DNA from: Gordonia oryzae
GTDB taxonomy: Bacteria; Actinomycetota; Actinomycetes; Mycobacteriales; Mycobacteriaceae
Assembly (NCBI RefSeq): GCF_003797185.1
Contig: NZ_RKMH01000002.1
Span: 310,001-374,000, forward strand
DNA: 64,000 nucleotides
Direction: 5' to 3'
Positions 61,890-64,000 of this stretch are shown in pieces. How positions within the stretch are numbered: position 1 is the first letter of the stretch; every line of letters begins with the position of its first letter. Below the pieces are notes generated by a model. The model did not search any database. It was not told the DNA's origin and saw nothing but the letters and a program-made list of their open reading frames with translations. Position numbers and translations under genes: made by a program.

Positions 61890-62750
61890 ATGTCTCGTGG
61901 TGTGGTACAGTCCCGTCGCTTCGCCCAGGTCGACGTCTTCGCGTCCCCACCGGTCTCCGGCAACCCGGTGGCGGTGGTCGTCGACTCCGACGGCCTCAGT
62001 GACGACCAGATGGCTGCGTTCGCGCGATGGACCAATCTGTCGGAAACCACGTTCCTGCTGCCGCCGACCGATCCCGACGCCGACTACCGGCTGCGAATCT
62101 TCACTCCCGGCTCGGAATTGCCCTTCGCCGGGCATCCGACGCTGGGGTCGGCGCATGCATGGCTCGCCACCGGGGGTGTCGCCGCGGGCGAGGACATCGT
62201 GCAGGAGTGCGGTGTCGGGCTGGTCCGCATCCGACGGACCGACGGTCGCCTCGCCTTCGCGGCCCCGCCCCTGAGCCGCTCCGGGCCGGTCGCCGACGAC
62301 ACCCGCGCCGAGGTGACCGCCGCCCTCGGCGTGGACCCACAGCATGTGCTCGCCGCCGAATGGGTGGTCAACGGGCCGCGGTGGATGGTGGTGCAGCTCG
62401 ATTCGGCGCAGCGCGTGCTCGAGGTGACGCCCGACTTCGCCGCCCTCGGTGACCATGAGGTGGGGGTCGTCGGCGCCCACACGGAGGCGACCGCGCCCGA
62501 AGCTGGAGTGATGTTCGAGGTCCGCGCGTTTGCACCCGGCGACGGCATCAACGAGGACCCGGTCACCGGCAGTCTCAACGCGGGCATTGCGATGTGGCTG
62601 CGCGCATCCGGCCTCGCGCCGACGACGTATGTCGCTGCGCAGGGATCCGTGCTCGGCCGGTCCGGACGCGTGCACGTCACCGACGACGGGGAGACCATCT
62701 GGATCGGGGGCGAGTGCGCAACCGTCATCACCGGCAGCGTCCACCTGTAG
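61890..62750 (+). CDS. PhzF-family isomerase/epimerase-like protein
   Basis: A 286-residue protein. Typical PhzF motifs: RRFAQVDVFASPPVSGNPVAVV at the start, NLSETTFLLP (catalytic Glu), FAGHPTLGSAHAW and EDPVTGSLNAG. PhzF-like proteins catalyse isomerisation of small metabolites; outside phenazine pathways the substrate is usually unknown. Several in-frame starts exist (61866, 61872, 61875, 61890); 61890 is used because it fits the family N-terminus best. No phenazine genes are nearby. Confidence 0.88.
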   Translation: MSRGVVQSRRFAQVDVFASPPVSGNPVAVVVDSDGLSDDQMAAFARWTNLSETTFLLPPTDPDADYRLRIFTPGSELPFAGHPTLGSAHAWLATGGVAAGEDIVQECGVGLVRIRRTDGRLAFAAPPLSRSGPVADDTRAEVTAALGVDPQHVLAAEWVVNGPRWMVVQLDSAQRVLEVTPDFAALGDHEVGVVGAHTEATAPEAGVMFEVRAFAPGDGINEDPVTGSLNAGIAMWLRASGLAPTTYVAAQGSVLGRSGRVHVTDDGETIWIGGECATVITGSVHL

Positions 62751-62799
62751 GGGCACCGGTGCCCCCGACCCCGGTTCGCCGAGCCCTACAGTTGGCCCC

Positions 62800-63732
62800 A
62801 TGACCGACGCCGACAGCGCCCACCACACCGCCGACAGCGCCCACCACACCGCCGACAGCGCTTCGATGAAGGCCGAGAGCGCCAAGGCGGCCAAGAAGCG
62901 GCGTCGTCGGGAGCCGCCGCCGGACCCCGAGCCCCTGCCGGGGCTGGTCGACGCGCACACCCATCTCGCCGCCTGCGGCGGGCGGGATGCGGACTCGGTC
63001 CGGGCCATCCTCGATCATGCCGAGAGGGTCGGTGTCGGGCAGGTGGTCACCGTCGCCGACGACATGATCGACGCGCGCTGGGCCCTCGACGCCGCGCACT
63101 GCGACGATCGGGCGTTCGCGGCGGTCGCGCTGCATCCCACCCATGCGGGCGAACTCGACGATGCGGCGCGCGCCGAGCTCGAACAGATGGCCGCCGATCC
63201 GCGGGTGGTGGCCATCGGCGAGACCGGTCTCGACTACTACTGGCCCGGCAAGTCCGAGTCGGCCGCGGCGCCGGAGGTGCAGAAGGATGCCTTCGCCTGG
63301 CACATCGATCTGGCCAAGCGGATCGGCAAGCCGCTGATGATCCACAACCGGGAGGCCGACCACGACCTCCTCGACATCCTGGCGGCCGAGGGCTCACCGG
63401 ACGCGGTGGTCATGCATTGCTTTTCCGGTGACCTGACTGTTGCTCGCGAATGCATAGATCGCGGGTATTTTCTGAGTTTTGCTGGAACTGTGACATTCGC
63501 CAATGCCGCCGAGCTTCGTGAGGCGGCTCACCTGGTGCCCGATGGGCAGATCCTCGTCGAGACCGACGCGCCGTTCCTGACCCCGCATCCCTACCGTGGC
63601 CAGCCGAATCAGTCCTATTGCCTGCCCTATTCGGCGCGGTTGCTCGCCGATGTCCGTCGAACGGATGAGCACGCGATGGCGCAAACGCTCGGTGACAACG
63701 CACGGCGCGTGTACCGGCTGTCTTTGCAGTAA
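62800..63732 (+). CDS. tatD: TatD-family metal-dependent DNase
   Basis: A 310-residue TIM-barrel nuclease. Metal ligands: DAHTHLAACG (H-x-H), AIGETGLDYYW (Glu), MIHNREADHD, MHCFSGD and ETDAPFLTP (Asp). The N-terminal 45 residues are an unusual extension with repeated ADSAHHT units followed by a basic run (KKRRRREPPPDP). ATG 62800; the extension is translated only if this start is used, and a later start cannot be ruled out. It is followed by rpfB, as in many actinobacteria. Confidence 0.92.
   Translation: MTDADSAHHTADSAHHTADSASMKAESAKAAKKRRRREPPPDPEPLPGLVDAHTHLAACGGRDADSVRAILDHAERVGVGQVVTVADDMIDARWALDAAHCDDRAFAAVALHPTHAGELDDAARAELEQMAADPRVVAIGETGLDYYWPGKSESAAAPEVQKDAFAWHIDLAKRIGKPLMIHNREADHDLLDILAAEGSPDAVVMHCFSGDLTVARECIDRGYFLSFAGTVTFANAAELREAAHLVPDGQILVETDAPFLTPHPYRGQPNQSYCLPYSARLLADVRRTDEHAMAQTLGDNARRVYRLSLQ
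62809..62860 (+). repeat. 21-bp tandem repeat in tatD N-terminus
   Basis: The unit GCCGACAGCGCCCACCACACC occurs at 62809-62829 and 62830-62850, with a third partial copy to 62860. It encodes ADSAHHT. Copy number could change by slippage. Confidence 0.85.
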
Positions 63733-63912
63733 TCATCCCTGCTCGTTATCGTATTGTGATCCGTCGTCTCGGCGGTGGTCTCGTTCCTCGGTACGTGGGG
63801 CCCTCGGGCCGGCCTGGGACGACCACCTCGCGCCGGTGTCGGGGGATGGCCACGTCGTCGATCAGGATGCTTGATCTTGTCTGTTTTCGCGAGAATCCAT
63901 ACGTTGGAGTCG

Positions 63913-64000
63913 ATGCGCGCTCGCATCGCTCTCGGGGCCGTGCTCTGCACCGTCGCCGCGGGCGGCGTGATGGGCGTGACGATGCACAAACACGTCACCA
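63913..64000 (+). CDS. rpfB: Resuscitation-promoting factor RpfB-like, 5' end only
   Basis: The first 29 codons are present: MRARIALGAVLCTVAAGGVM, then GVTMHKHVT, a membrane/signal segment followed by the start of the DUF348 repeat of RpfB. GGAG precedes the ATG by four bases. The position after tatD matches the actinobacterial tatD-rpfB-ksgA-ispE order. RpfB is a secreted peptidoglycan-cleaving enzyme for growth from dormancy; only its leader lies in the window. Confidence 0.8.
   Translation, partial: MRARIALGAVLCTVAAGGVMGVTMHKHVT

Noticed and set aside
62809..62860. Repeat array as a possible CRISPR
   Set aside because: Only two and a half contiguous 21-bp units with no spacers, inside the tatD coding frame.
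63733..63912. c-di-AMP (ydaO-type) riboswitch ahead of rpfB
   Set aside because: Conserved core segments of that riboswitch could not be found; the leader is only 180 bp with ordinary hairpins.

Overview
The window is high-GC actinobacterial chromosome, most likely from the mycolate-containing Mycobacteriales and Gordonia-like. The support is the combination of an AurF-like diiron protein with an FprB-type ferredoxin reductase, an MRF-type CobW protein beside zinc-independent ribosomal proteins, a Pmt/RsmI/PabB/MetG/TatD/RpfB neighbourhood, several PknF-style kinase genes and many mycobacterial-type esterases. The genus is inferred from gene content and order, not from a marker gene. No rRNA, tRNA or CRISPR array was recognised.

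Region 1 (about 1-13,980) is an accessory island. It holds small hypothetical genes, XRE regulators, an XRE/ImmA-type peptidase pair, two small minus-strand proteins, a C5-cytosine methyltransferase followed by a SacI-like restriction enzyme and a low-GC DUF262/DUF1524 (GmrSD-like) nuclease, a lone Mrr-like nuclease, and an MNT/HEPN toxin-antitoxin pair. Its right side is littered with a duplicated gene tail and an IS21 istA fragment. One accessory gene (3054-4526) is split by an in-frame TAA.

Region 2 (about 13,980-31,400) mixes core and variable genes: a CPA1 antiporter, an ABC-transporter pseudogene, two surface esterases, a two-component system, a decayed 1-kb stretch with an IS30 remnant, a membrane protein, a fatty-acid desaturase with an in-frame stop, a cold-shock gene, a secreted lipase, azlCD with a divergent XRE-cupin regulator, a mycothiol-type isomerase-fold protein, and the aurF-like/fprB operon behind a palindromic operator.

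Region 3 (31,600-36,230) has a second CPA1 antiporter and the zinc-starvation divergon: rpmB2-rpmG2-rpsN2-rpsR2 on one strand, mrf-rpmE2 on the other, with AT-rich Zur-like sites between them.

Region 4 (36,337-45,591) is the most novel-looking block. A Pro/Thr-rich secreted protein, a dinucleotide-binding oxidoreductase with a Pro/Gly-rich head, a small membrane protein, a zinc-ribbon/FHA protein, a CPA2 cation antiporter with a large cytosolic tail and a kinase-fold protein lacking the catalytic Asp are tightly packed on one strand. A complete PknF-like Ser/Thr kinase converges on them. I infer a phospho-signalling-controlled antiporter/redox module with no name known to me.

Region 5 (45,600-64,000) is mostly housekeeping: soxR, a patatin-like lipase, an MFS exporter, an arginine deiminase with an unusual active-site motif, a GntR regulator, pmt, rsmI, pabB, metG, a tandem pair of hormone-sensitive-lipase-like esterases, a GH65 phosphorylase with its beta-phosphoglucomutase-type partner, phzF, tatD, and the start of rpfB at the right edge.
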